Shown here piece after piece: positions 23,998-35,380 of a stretch of 64,000 nt of DNA. The translations under genes and the position numbers were made by a program. How positions within the stretch are numbered: position 1 is the stretch's first letter; the number at the start of each line of letters is the position of its first letter. The notes under the pieces are model-generated. The model made no database searches and had not been told where the DNA came from. It saw nothing but the letters and a program-made list of their open reading frames with translations. This DNA comes from Isoetes taiwanensis (taxonomy: Eukaryota; Streptophyta; Lycopodiopsida; Isoetales; Isoetaceae), in NCBI GenBank assembly GCA_021234155.1, contig JAJEKV010000005.1, positions 12,572,787 through 12,636,786 of the forward strand. The letters run 5' to 3'.

Positions 23998-25667
23998 TGT
24001 GACGTTCCAAAGACAAGATAATGGTCCCGGGACGTATCGCATCAATCGCCACCTAAACACGCCACCCCTCGACCGATTGGCGGTAATACCGACGATAGTC
24101 AGCGAAGTAGCCCCTAGGGGGCAACTTGCAAGGAGTGTGCATTTATTAATGTGCACATTTACCCATGTGCACATTTATCTAGGTGCACATTTTCCCATGT
24201 GGACACTTTATGCCAAGTGGGCCATACCCAAGTGTGCAATTAATGTGCACATTTACCAATATGCACATTAATGTGGGCACACCTTTCCATGTGGGCACAT
24301 TTTGCCACCTAGCCATTAAAGGCAAGTGGGCCCATGCCCAATTATCCCACATGCCTAAAGGGGATAATTGGAAACCCTAGCCAACCCCTTGTCTATTTAG
24401 GAGGGGAAACCCTAACTTGCCCATTTTTCGTTTCTAGGGTTTTAGAGCTCGCTTTGGCTGCCCCAAGGGTCAAAACCCTCCCGCACTGGTCCGAGAGAAT
24501 AGCATCATTAGTTTCCCTTGATTCGAGCATTTCAGCAGGATGGTCGAACTCAGGTCAGGAGGAGGAACTCAAGGATCAGGTATTTAGGCAATTTAATAGC
24601 TTAAACCATCTTTTAGTCATTGAATCGAGGGTTTAGCCTATTAAATTGCCCATAGCAGCCCTCTAGATCTCTAGATAGCGGACTCTAACTAAAGAACCTA
24701 ACTCTATGATATAGATTAGATATAGTTCTTTAGTTCTTCGTGGATGTATATGGATGATGTATCTCTATGAACTCCTTGTATTGGGAAGGGGGTAGAGACC
24801 TAAAGCTTGGTAGTAGATGCTCCTAGATTAGCCTCTCGAGCACACTATAGATTCGCCTCAGGTACAAGAACCCACACTGTTTGTGGGTGAAGGGCCGACC
24901 GGCTAAGAAGGAGGTTCGGTGTTTCGACTCTTGAACGACCCCTCCGGTGTGTAAGGCTCCACCGGGGATCATTGTGACTAGGTCTAATGGCTTGCCACCG
25001 AAAGGGCAAGGCATGGGCTCTAATAACGTGAAGTGGTGTTCATGACTTTCCAGTGGGTTCAAGTCGAATAAGGGCAGTGGCCCTCTAGTCACCTTGAGTC
25101 AGCATGTAGATCTCTGGAGGGAGTGATCCCTACCTGCCCCATCGGAACTGGGGAGATGTAACCCAAGAATAGCCCCTTTGGCTATGCATCCGGCGGGCTA
25201 CAGTCAGGTCCCAACACTTTTCAACCTACTCTGCAAAGTGTGCACAGGAGGGGCGGATGGAGTGGACAACCCAATGCCATGTTCTTATGCCAGCCAAATC
25301 CATTGCCATGAATTCTGTCTGCAATGACCTCTGGAGACCCAAGCTTGTCAGTCCATCCCTGTGTCTGAGCCTTGGGTAGGATTTCCTATGTGTTGTGTTG
25401 ATCTTTGTCTATGCAGATATGTGGTGAACCATCCTTCGTGATGGTTATATGATGTTGATGTATGTACTACTGACATGTGTATTGCGCTTCCGCAGCTAGG
25501 TAGGCCCTGAGGGAGACGGGGTAAAATGACCCCTTCACTCTTCCCACTGGAACCCGTCACGGTTGCAGTGTCATGTGGAGGGCCCTGTATCGGCATGGAG
25601 CTGGTATGGGGGATGAACTCCTGTTTGTATACGGTGAGTGCACCGTATACGAGTAGGGGACGTCACA
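23998..25667. mobile_element. Solo LTR, 1670 bp, TSD AATAT
   Basis: The insert starts tgtgacgttcc and ends ggggacgtcaca, the TG...CA ends of an LTR with short inverted termini. It is flanked on both sides by aatat, a perfect 5-bp target duplication, and interrupts the NLR pseudogene between matching flanks (the intact gene reads aatatgcatctagcactata across the site). The first 300 bp hold a short tandem repeat around gtgcacattta. A TATA-like tctatttaggagg lies near 24392. No gag-pol, primer site or second LTR is seen, so recombination between LTRs probably removed the internal region. Element order and strand cannot be fixed; length and ends suit a Ty3-type LTR. Confidence 0.85.
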
Positions 25668-25772
25668 AATATGCATCTAGCACTATAAGATTTGGAGCTA
25701 ATATTGCATCAGGCGGAAGGACCTGTATTCGGCTCTGTATGAGAGAAATCCTTTGAACTTTTTGCCAATCTC
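25668..25772 (-). pseudogene. NLR pseudogene, part beyond the solo LTR
   Basis: 105 bp that match 29704-29808 of the RNL gene (linker between ARC2 and LRRs) with few changes. The homology stops at 25772 next to a duplicated tctcgcattctt, so the NB-ARC and N-terminal parts of this copy are lost. Confidence 0.85.
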
Positions 25773-26880
25773 GCATTCTTATGAAGAATCTCGCATTCTT
25801 CTGATCGTAGTGTAGTCCTTGTCTGTCTACTTGAAGCCGGGGAAACTACAAATGGCGGGGGTAACATGTTCTAAATCACTTGTTAATGTGGAGCCTGTGT
25901 AGTTTCGGGCGACATAACAAAAGGTGGCGGAAGCTTGTTACGTAAAAATGATGATGGAATGAACGGAGCGGGCAACCTGCTTCCAAATGGGCTTGGTGAC
26001 GGTTTAAAAGGGGATGGCAGTCTGTTAGTTGCTGGACTAGGAGTTTCATCGAGAAGCAAGAGGGATGTTGTTGAGGTTAAAGTCAGAGAAGCTTGAGCAT
26101 CAACATTTGTTCTGCAGCTCCATCCGATTCAGAGGAACTAGAGACAACAAACGGGGGTGAAAGATTGTTCATATTGCGTTTAAACATCTTCAATAACTGC
26201 AAAGAGCAAGATAACATGAGAAAATATCGAGAAAAAATAAGATACAGTTGGACATTAGTATTCGAGAACACACGGCATTTAGAAAGAAGAAGTATGTGAA
26301 AACAAAACGAGGCAGAAGGAAACAAAAACCTATTACAGAATAGACAACAAAAGGCAATATACTGAATCTATATTCCACTTCACAAAGAATTGGTGAAAAG
26401 ACTATGTGCAACCTTTAAAAGAAAATTTTAGCGCCTCACTTTTGTATTCCGTTCGAGCAGCTTGAGTCGCCAGCACCAGTGATATTAACATATTGCTATA
26501 TTCCAGGTTGCATAGACAAAATCATGGACAGTGAGTCCGAAAGTACATTGTACGTTCTTTTTAGCTTTTCAACTATCGAAAAGTGTATAATATACTTTCC
26601 CCTTCTAAGAAAGTGATAATGTATTACACAATTTCTCCACTTTAGTAAGGAGAAGTATATTCCGAAATATATTTTTGGTATTTGTTCTCAACAAATTTTA
26701 GACTTGTTTTAGGCATCTTTTGAAGTCATTTCTTAAGACTTTTATTTTATGCTATGTTGGCATGCTTTCTTGACCTTTTGTATTCGGGAATAGTTTTTTG
26801 TATGTGTTTTGGCTTAAAGAAGACATGCGAATCATATTTTTTGTACACACAAGTCATCAACAAGAAACAACAAAAGAAGC
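25773..26880. other. No recognisable gene
   Basis: Short frames only. tctcgcattctt is duplicated at 25771-25800, and a short block with agaagtatatt and gaaaagtgtataatatac (26560-26670) is weakly palindromic. Nothing else could be supported. Confidence 0.4.
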
Positions 26881-27836
26881 CCATAAAAATTACTCAGAAA
26901 GCGCACCCACCGAGAAGGGTGGACGAGTCCTTTAAGCCAGCAATCTACGAGAACTTCCAAACACAATGATTTTTCACAATGGGTACAGCTGAAAAATACA
27001 GCACATTTAGATTCCTTCATGTTTATCAGAGTCCAGGTGCATGTAGATATGATGATAGCGAGTTCGTGTGCATGTGCACAATACAAGACATTAGTGAGAT
27101 AGCAGTGCAGTCTGGACAATAAGGAAGATTGTCCTTTAAGACCTCTCAAGATTTCATACAGGTTGATAAGCATTATTTTAAGCTTGTCAGAGTGCAACCA
27201 GAGGCTGTTTACAAGTATGTTGCGCACTACATCAACAGGAGGAAGCTCAGTGCCATTATAAACTGGATCCGAGGCACATAGAGCAAAAACTTTGCGCACA
27301 GTGACTCAGATAAGAAGAAGAGATTTTAACGTCACGCCACAAGGCAGCGTCCATAAGGAAGAAGAGGAAGAACAAAGGAATATGAGTGGTCATTCCGGAG
27401 AAGAAGAGGATGAAAAAAGCTCAGCAGAGTCGGAAGCAGTAAGCACCAAAAAAAACAAAGATTGACTATTGTGGCTAAAGAACCTAAAAAAAGGAAGGCT
27501 GTACAACTTGCCATTGAAGAGGCTCCTAAGGAAGTTCCCAAGAAAAGAAAAGGCAAGGGCAAGGCATCTGGAGTTGCTATTAAACAAAAAAAAAGTGGAC
27601 AAGACTTCAGAAAAGATGGAGGAAATTAACCTGCACAAGTTCGTGCAAGGTGTCATTTACTTGTCTTTCACATCAATAAAGCTTCCTCCTAAAAATGAAG
27701 TTGGAAAGCGTCCCCTACAGGTTCGAAAGATTCACTCAGATAATTTGAGGAACCTGATTCGGAGCAATACCAACACACATATTGCTCCAATTATGGTTCT
27801 AGTTGTCAGGGAGCAATGCACAAACCCAGCCTTGAT
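26880..27836 (+). pseudogene. Decayed basic protein gene fragment, unknown
   Basis: One plus-strand frame reads as protein from about 26880 with a few stops, containing KHYFKLVRVQPEAVYKYVAH and later a very basic, probably nuclear region (KKRKGKGKASGVAIKQKK at about 27540-27595). A second frame (27469-27849) also reads well at its end, so there is at least one frameshift. It stops exactly where LRR homology of the RNL gene begins on the other strand (about 27836), which marks a rearrangement breakpoint. Family unknown. Confidence 0.4.
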
Positions 27837-30800
27837 GGGAAGTCTTTAGAGATTGACACAGCCTTTTGAGCTTATCCAACCCCTCCTCTTCGACTTCTAG
27901 AAACTCTTCAAGTAATCTGCAATCACTCAATTCAAGTGTCTCGAGGCAGGAGAGGCGGCGAGGCTTCCCAAAAGATGATGGGAGTCTTTGGAGAATTAGA
28001 CTGAAAGACAGTTTAATTTTTTGAAGCTTATCCAAGCCATTCTCTTCGACTTCTGGAAGCTCCTTAAGATATTCACACGAATTCAAATCAAGTATTTCAA
28101 GGCAGGAGAGACGGTGAGGCTTCCCAAAAGATGATGGGAGTCTTTGGAGATTCCGACAGAAGGACAGGTTAAGATCTTGAAGCTTAGCCAAGCCAGCCTC
28201 TTCGACTTCTGGAAACTCTTCAAGTTTAGAGCAATGACTCAAATCAAGTGTTTCAAGGCAGGAGAGACGGTGAGGCTTCCCAAAAGATGGCGGGAGTCTT
28301 TGGAGATTCACACACCCAGAAAGGTTAAGGCTCTGAAGCTTATCCAAGCCATTCTCTTCGACTTGTAGAAATTCCTTAAGATTTATGCACTCATGTAAAT
28401 CAAGCGTTTTGAGGCCAGATAGGCGGCGAAGCTTCCCAATAGATGAGGGGAGTCTTTGGAGTATACACCAAGACAGGTCAAGGCTTTGAAGCTTATCCAA
28501 CCCGTCGTCTTCGACTTCTGGAAACTCTTCAAGTTCAGTGCAATGATTCAAATCAAGTGTTTCAAGGCAGGAGAGACGGTGAGGCTTCCCAAAAGATGAC
28601 GGGAGTCTTTGGAGACTCTCACAGAAGGACAGGTTAAGATCTTGAAGCTTAGCCAAGCCAGCCTCTTCGACTTCTGGAAACTCTTCAAGTTTATAGCAAT
28701 GACTCAAATCAAGTGTTTCAATGCAGGAGAGACGGTGAGGCTTCCCAAAAGATGGCGGGAGTCTTTGGAGATTCACACACTTAGAAAGGTCAAGGCTCTG
28801 AAGCTTATCTAGGCCATTCTCTTCGACTTCTGGAAATTCCTTAAGACCTATGCATTCATTTAAATAAAGCATTTTGAGGCAGGAGAGGCGGAGAGGCTTT
28901 CCAAAGGATGATGGGAGTCTTCGGAGCTGGCAGCATAAATATAAGACAAGTTTTTGAAGCTTATCCAAGCTGTCCTCTTCGACTTCTGGAAACTCTTCAA
29001 ATGTAAAGCATTCACTCAAATCAAGTGTTTCAAGGCAGGAGAGGCGGTGAGGCTTTCCAAAGGATGATGGAAGTCTTTGGAGACTGTAGCACAAAGATAA
29101 GACAAGTTTTTGAAGCTTATCCAGCCCGTCCTCTTCGACTTCTGGAAGCTCCTTAAGATATTTGCACAAATTCAAATCAAGTGTTTCAAGGCAGGAGAGA
29201 CGGTGAGGCTTCCCAAAAGATGATGGGAGTCTTTGGAGATTCACACACCCAGAAAGGTTAAGGCTCTGAAGCCTATCCAAGCCATTCTCTTCGACTTCTG
29301 GAAATTCGTTAAAACCCATGCACTCATGTAAATCAAGAGTTTTGAGGCAGGATAGGCGACGAGGCTTCCCAAAAGATGATGGGAGTCTTTGGAGATTCAC
29401 ACACCCAGAAAGGTTAAGGCTCTGAAGCTTATCCAAGCCATTCTCTTCGACTTCTGGAAATTCCTTAAGACCTATGCACTCATGTAAATCAAGTGTTTTG
29501 AGGCAGGATAGGCGACGAGGCTTCCCAAAAGATGAGGGGAGTCTTTTGATCATACACCAAGACAGGTCAAGGCTTTGAAGCTTATCCAAGCCCTTCTCTT
29601 CGACTTCTGGAAACTTAATAAGATAAGTTAAACTTAGATTTAAGATCTTGAGGCTGGAGAAGCTCCCCTTTTCCACCATGGGAAATTTGCCTAGCCAAGA
29701 CGAATATGCATCTAGCACTATAAGATTTGGAGCTAACATTGCATCAGGCGGAAGGACCCGTATTCGGCTCTGTATGAGAGAAATCCTTTGAACTTTTTGC
29801 CAATCAATTGTGCTAGGAAATGTTTTCCTAGCCAAGAAAAGATCTAGTTTTGGCCTTTCCTCGTTGGAGATGCAGATGGCCAAATCCCGAATGACGTCAT
29901 GAATCTTGACGGTATCAGAATCATGAATCTCCACCAAAGAAGAAGCTATAAGGATGCCAAGAACAAAATTACACTGCTCTTGCATTTTGAGATCCGTTTC
30001 TGCAGTGATAAACCCTTGCACTGCCCAAGATGTTCTCAACTGGCTAACGGGAACATGAAAATCTTTTGGGAATGCAGCGAAGTAGAGGAAGCATTCTTGA
30101 AGCTTAATTCCTCTTCCAATCTTTTTTTGCAAGTACCCCAACTCGTCATAGCTTATTCTAAGAGGGTTATAGAGAGCATCCTCTTGGTCCCTGTCAAAGA
30201 CAATGGCCTTTTGCAAACATTTGCAGGCATGTTCCCATTGCCAAGCCTCTGTTTTAGTGGCCATGGCTACTCCAACGACTTTGAGTGCTAAAGGAAGACC
30301 TTTGCACTCCTCTACTGCTGTTTTCGCGAAGCCCTCAATTTCAGTTGGAACAATTTGATCCTGGAAAGCATGGCGACAAAAAAGGCGCCAGCTATCATCA
30401 TCTGACAGCCGAGCCATTGGAATTTTACGGATGTCATGATCTGTCAAGATGTCCGACTTCCTTGTAGTCATTACCAACTTGCTGCCACTGCTGCTGACCA
30501 CATCCAGCCATTCTAACACCCTCTTTTCCCGCACATCATCCAAAATCAATAAACAATCTATTTCTAGCAGCAAATTGAACAGCTCTGCTTTCCCCTCTTC
30601 TATTGTATGAAACAAAATTTTGTTTTCAGTAATAATTTCATAAAGCTTGCCTTGCAAGTGTTGGATACGAGGTTCCATCGAAACCGTAAGCCAATAAATA
30701 TGTTTTCCGAAGTGGGCCTGCACTTGGGGATCATTCTTGATCCTCTGTACAACAGTAGTCTTCCCTATTCCTCCCATTCCATGTATTGCAATTTTCTTAA

Positions 30801-31519
30801 TCTCAGAATCAAAAATCATCGTTCTAACCTTTAGAGTTACCTCCTGGCTTCCAAATACAAATTTAAGAACTGGCTGGAAATTTCTCCGAGAGGGCTGTGG
30901 TTCTACTTGCTGACTGCTCTGCCCCCCAAAATGAGCCTTCATATTCGCTACATCGCATGTTAATTCTGATAAGCTCTGCTCATAACCAGCACTTGCACTT
31001 GGTTGCTGAAATAAAGATTCCACCTTACGACTTATCTCGGTCTGGACATCCGATATGTCGAATAGTAACAACTTGGTTATCTTCCTTTCATCTAGAAGAC
31101 CCTGAAGCTTTTGGCCAGCTTTTTTGATGCGCTGCGCAACACTCTGAATAATTCTGCGGTTAAACTTAAATTAAAAAATGCTTCTGTAATCTCACTCTAA
31201 ATTCTATCAAGAACAAACTTTTGTAGGATTCTGGAACTAACCTTTTGGGTAAAGATGGCTTCTCATATTCTTCAACCACAGATTGGGCCTTCATCAAGCA
31301 TTCTGCAAGCTCTTTTAACCACGACGCAATTTCTGGTTGGTGTTGCAGCTGCGAAGTTTGAAATCTTTCAAGGGTCGGCTTCACTTTCTTCACTACCTCC
31401 TCCAAACCTTTCAACTTCTTCTTAAAACGAACAAGATTAGTGATCAGCTTGAGCAGGCGTTCAGCTGCTTCGTTCACCGCTGTCCCTAAGACGGCACCTC
31501 CAACAAGTGCTGCAGCCAT
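27799..31519 (-). CDS. RPW8-NB-ARC-LRR immune receptor (RNL type)
   Basis: Two exons: 31519-31242 and 31153-27799, with a GT-AG intron (gttagt ... taaccgcag) that joins in phase (CCC AAA AG|A ATT); product about 1210 aa. The N-terminus (MAAALVGGAVLGTAVNEAAE) fits RPW8 domains, which in ADR1/NRG1-type helper receptors mediate cell death at membranes. NB-ARC motifs follow in order: P-loop GMGGIGKTT (~218-226), kinase-2 LLILDDV (~294), RNBS-B GSKLVMTTR, GLPL (~378), RNBS-D CFLYFAAFP (~447) and IHDVIRDLA in place of MHD (~510). From about residue 560 there are 11 repeats of ~52 aa (two LRRs each). The last 15-17 residues are not LRR: the frame runs across a breakpoint at 27836 into foreign DNA, so the natural 3' end was probably lost. 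Start chosen at the RPW8 Met; the frame extends further upstream without support. Confidence 0.9.
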
Positions 31520-31722
31520 ACTAGGGTTTGGAGGAGCTAAGATTAGTGCAGAAATTCTTCTCCTTATATATCCTATATCATATCGCAAAGTTTGGACAAT
31601 GGAAAAAGTCAGCAAAAAGTTAAAAAAGAAAGAGAAGACGTCATGATCGTGCACCACCAAATTCCCAAAGTTCGAAAAGACAGCTGGTCACACGATGAAA
31701 ACCACATCATCCTTTTTTATGG

Positions 31723-32184
31723 GTGAAAATAAAGTTACCCTGGTTATAGGTCGTGGCACGATCATGACCGTGGGTTATTCTACGGGATGGAATCACCAAC
31801 CGTTGGGATTGCGCCAATCCTTTATGGAAGGCGAAATTTTTGTGAGCTGAAAATTTCGCTCTGAAATTTTCAGCTGACGTGGCGGGGCCACGAGCGGCGT
31901 CAACGTCAGCTGAAAATTTCAGGCGAAATTTTCTGGTCACAAAAATTTGCCAACGAAAAAACAGGGACCCTGAAATTTTGTCCCTTTTTTGCTTTTCCGG
32001 CGATTATCCGCCGGAAATATTGGCGGCGCCGGTTAGAAGGGGACAGCAGGGGCCGACGGAAGCAGGGGACGGAGGCAGGGGCCGACTGATTGAAGATCGG
32101 AGGCAGGGGCAGGGATCGACTGTGTTTTTCGCTGTGAAAAATCTTGCTGTTTGGCCCTATAATTTCAGGGTCCCTGTTTTTTCG
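31723..32184. mobile_element. Nested foldback elements in the RNL upstream region
   Basis: An insertion of ~460 bp is missing from the duplicated promoter copy at 33060-33190, where the two flanks are contiguous. Inside are two foldbacks. Element 1 (31830-31951) has ~50-bp arms (ggcgaaatttttgtgag ... ctcacaaaaatttgcc-like, then gctgaaaatttc). Element 2 (31954-32184, 231 bp) has a perfect 24-bp terminal inverted repeat beginning cgaaaaaacagggaccctga. The outer ends (gaaaataaagttaccctgg and the complement of cagggtccctgttttttc) are diverged versions of the same terminus, so the whole may be one composite. It lies 200-670 bp upstream of the RNL start. Confidence 0.75.
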
Positions 32185-32295
32185 GAAAAATAAAAGAGCC
32201 ATACGTTTAAACGTCACAAGTTAAATAAAAAACAACATTGTCTATTATGAAAAGATTGGGCTATGGACAAAATCATGCTATAGAAAAATCGTGAA

Positions 32296-33190
32296 GAAGT
32301 TCTTCTCCTTATATTATGATATCGCAAATTTCGACAACGGAAAAAATCAAAACATCGACAGCCATTGATCATCGAAAGAAGTCATTGGTTGTGACACCAT
32401 GCTTATCCCAAACTTCAAACATCAACCAATTGGTTTTAAAAAAAGGTTCTGTAGATCCAACTAGTCCCGAAGAACAAGTCACAAGAAAAAAGACAAGAAA
32501 AGTTGTTGGGCTTAATTACTAGAAATGGATTCGACAACGGAAAAAATCAAAACATCGACAGCCATTGATCATCGAAAGAAGTCATTGATTGTAACAACGA
32601 CGAGTTCAACCAGACCCATGCTTATCCCAAACTTCAAACATCAACCAATTGGTTTTAGAAAAAGGTTGTGTAGATCCAGGTAGTCCCGAAGAACAAGTCA
32701 CAAGAAAAAAGACAAGAAAAGTTGTTGGGCATTACTTAATTACTAGAAATGGATTCGACAACGGAAAAAATACAAACATCGACAGCCATTGATCATCGAA
32801 AGAAGTCATTGGTTGTGACAACGACAAGTTCAACCAGACCCTTGCTTATCCAAACTTCAAACATCAACCAATTGGTTTTAAAAAAAGGTTGTGTAGGTCC
32901 AGCTAGTCCCGAAGAACAAGTCACAAGAAAAAAGACAAGAAAAGTTGTTGGGCATTACTTAATTACTAGAAATGGAACCCAGCATTGCTGCGCATAGTTA
33001 GGAACTATAAATGATACACTAGAGCAATGTTTAAATTAATTCACATATTTAAAATTAAAGAAGTCATGATCGTCCACCACCCACTTCCCCAAGTTCGAAA
33101 AGCCAGTTGGTCACTTGATGGAAACCACATCATCCATTATGGAAAAATAAAAGAACCATACGTTTAACGTCACAAGTTAAATAAACAATG
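32296..33190. repeat. Duplicated RNL leader with triplicated 200-bp unit
   Basis: The start (ttcttctccttata, then atatcgcaaa) matches the RNL 5' flank at 31557-31590, and 33060-33190 (gtcatgatcgt, then aaccacatcatcc) matches 31641-31711 plus 32187-32230. Between these lie three units beginning tcgacaacggaaaaaat at 32331, 32531 and 32755 (200 and 224 bp; unit 1 lacks 24 bp). Each unit could encode an IDHRKKSLVVT-type peptide, but with different frame breaks. It is probably a repeated non-coding leader. Confidence 0.8.
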
Positions 33191-33225
33191 TGCTGCGCAC
33201 GAGGAGTTGCCCTCCAGTGCCGCGA
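33183..33225. repeat. Short dispersed hairpin repeat, copy 1
   Basis: aaacaatgtgctgcgcacg followed by aggagttgccctcc matches 39316-39358 (aaacaaggtgctgcgcacg, aggattgccttcc). Both copies form a small hairpin over the purine/pyrimidine part. Confidence 0.55.
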
Positions 33226-33619
33226 AAGTGTGTTTTCATGGTTTTTGTTTCATCATTTTTTGTCGAGTACTTTTCGTTTGTCATATAGGGCAGGAGTTTT
33301 GTTTATGAAGCTATGAAAGTCAATATATAGAACTGGGGGAGGAAAGAATAATATTTCAAACTAATTTACATAATTGATACTGTGCAACGAATAACTCTAT
33401 GATTTACGGGTACTTAAGATAGAACGGGCACAGTGAACAAAGTGTTGCATAAGTATAAACACTTTATAAACAACATTTTTAGTTGTCATCTATGTCCATA
33501 GAAGAATGATGAGTATTGTATAGAGCTCTTGCCAACACATCCCTTTTTGCGGTGTCTTCTAGAACTAGTTCTTCTTCAACATTTTTCTCTTCCAATTTTC
33601 CACTCCATTCTCATCAGCC

Positions 33620-33760
33620 TCCTGAGAATTCTCATTTGGTGTGCACTTACTGCATCTAATTCACGTAATGCCTCCTTTGCACTTGCCTCATTTGCTTCTA
33701 ACTTTGCGGCCGCCTCAGTGACCCAATCCTCAATAAATGTTTCGTTATGTATAAATCATT
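33620..33760 (-). pseudogene. Isolated coiled-coil exon
   Basis: The minus strand reads FIEDWVTEAAAKLEANEASA and KEALRELDA followed by a good donor (gtaagtgc) near 33643. The upstream frame contains one stop. It looks like one captured exon with a piece of intron. Family not recognised. Confidence 0.35.
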
Positions 33761-33864
33761 CTCTCTCTAGCGCCTTGCTGCTTTCTCTCTCTAGGCCAAT
33801 TGCCACTGTTTCTCTATGTAGCCTCCTTGTCAATCTCACCAAACTGCCTTGCGCCAACCACTAG

Positions 33865-35050
33865 GGGCAGGCATCGATTATCGATCTTTGAACCTTCAAT
33901 GGCCCGTAGCCCTTTAATCCCCTCGCAGGACCGCATTGTACAGATAAGGCAGATAAGGCAAGACGGAGCTCTTGATAATGCAACACGAATATTTAATGTA
34001 TTGCTACAACCTAGTTCCACGGTCGTGAAGGCTACTATCACCCAACATAAGGGCCATTTATAGATTCACTAGAGCTAAAGCAAGCACACCAAAGCTCTTG
34101 ATAGCGTTGCTACCACATGACACGCCTAGCTTTGAAATGAAAACTTTATGGCCCAGAACTTGCCTTAGCTAAAGCAAGAAAACTAAGCATCTTGATCCTT
34201 TCACAAAGCAAGGGACACATTTGTATCGGCATGTTTATAGGGTTTATTCATGATGCCAGAACTACAGCTAAAAATCCAATCTAACATAAACATCCACTCA
34301 AACACAATTCTATTGAACTTAGAAAAGCAATGGGAGATACCAAACATATAACTATTAATGCTAAATCTGCAAACTTGAACTGTGCATAAATAATTTATAT
34401 AGTACTCATGTTAATTCCTAGGAAGTTAGAAGATGACAGGCAAGATGTTGCACTAAAATGTCAAGCCAGCCATGAGGCTATAACTAGAGGTTCATTAGCA
34501 ATATATTGTCTATATTCCAGTGGCTGCCATAGGCTTTCCAACACAACCGTGGCCATACACAAAAGCAAGGAATCCAGAGAATGCTTGCGCAACACTGATC
34601 TCAAGCAGAGTGGATAAAATAAAAATGCTGCAAATATGGTAAGAGGCTTGATTTAAGATGGCTAGAATGGAAGGATATGAAAAACCGTCATGGGCTACGG
34701 GGCAACTTTGCAAGGCAATATCTAAAACATGCAACCACCACTAGCTGGAAAATGAATGCAGTGGATTGCAATAGTATACTAATAGTTCAGCAAAAATCTC
34801 AAACAGAGTAAGGCAAAAAATTAGTGTGATAAAAATAAAGAGACAACAAACAAAACAGTTAAATTCTCATGTTTGTGCTGACCCAGAACATGAACCTGGC
34901 AAATTCGAATGGAATTTGTCAAAGACTTGTTCGATAGCAGTCGGGCCAATAATTCTGCCCCATTTCTAAACACGCACAACTCTCAACACGCAGCTCTCAT
35001 TTGCACGGGTTAGCCGGTTTCGAAATGGATGCCCAAGAACGGGGACGACC
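33865..35050. other. No recognisable gene
   Basis: AT-rich sequence with two short protein-like frames, for example on the minus strand at 34510-34734 (contains LEISVAQAFSGFLAFVYGHG). No family or start signal could be supported. Confidence 0.35.
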
Positions 35051-35054
35051 GCCA

Positions 35055-35167
35055 GTTTACACCCTACAGCAAGTTTGAGCAGTCATTGGCATATTCCTAG
35101 CATATACTTGGAATATGCCATTCACCCACATTCACAAGGGCTTGCCCCCCTTGGGGCAACCCAAAAA
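35055..35167 (+). repeat. 113-bp dispersed repeat with hairpins, copy 1
   Basis: Matches 43198-43313: gcagtcat, then catattcctagcatatactt, then acccacat, then gcttgccccccttggggcaa and cccaaaaa. A 10-bp stem (ggcatattcc/ggaatatgcc) and a second hairpin (ttgcccc/ggggcaa) are visible. It lies directly after the FAD-enzyme exon fragment. Confidence 0.75.
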
Positions 35168-35231
35168 GATTGTTTTAGGATTAGTTCGCATGGATGGTTA
35201 GAAGAACACACAAAAAAAGCACAGATCTGTG

Positions 35232-35315
35232 AAATGAGAGGGTTGTGGCAAGGCCTGAATTGCCTGCGCCAACTATAACTATTTCACTGAATATAGGATT
35301 TTTGTGCTCTGCCAT
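35232..35315 (-). pseudogene. FAD mono-oxygenase first exon fragment
   Basis: On the minus strand the ATG at 35315 opens MAEHKNPIFSEIVIVGAGNS followed by GLATTLSFHR, the beta-alpha-beta dinucleotide-binding start (GxGxxG with GAGNSG) of plant FAD-dependent mono-oxygenases. These have an exon boundary after a comparable LALHR. A TATA box (tatttatag, 35372-35380) lies about 57 bp upstream of the ATG. After the exon the sequence runs into a dispersed repeat and the rest of the enzyme is missing, so this is a promoter plus first exon only. Confidence 0.65.
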
Positions 35316-35371
35316 TGCGTGTAAAAACCTAAGAGCAAGATAAGATGCGGATGCCGGAACAAACTGATGCC

Positions 35372-35380
35372 TATAAATAC
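35372..35380 (-). promoter_or_regulatory. TATA box of the FAD mono-oxygenase fragment
   Basis: tatttatag on the minus strand, about 57 bp upstream of the ATG at 35315, in a locally AT-rich palindromic stretch (gtatatacatattgtatatg). Confidence 0.5.

Noticed and set aside
28144-28812. Plus-strand frames over the RNL LRR region
   Set aside because: Antisense shadows of the coding repeat; the same shadow recurs every unit.
20431-29690. Regular ~156-bp repeats resembling a CRISPR-like array
   Set aside because: The period equals 52 codons and both halves encode LRR consensus on the minus strand; there are no spacers.
31520-31660. Upstream Met of the RNL first exon (47 more residues)
   Set aside because: The RPW8 domain begins at MAAALVGGAV. 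The upstream residues come from a flank duplicated at 32296, where the coding frame is not conserved.
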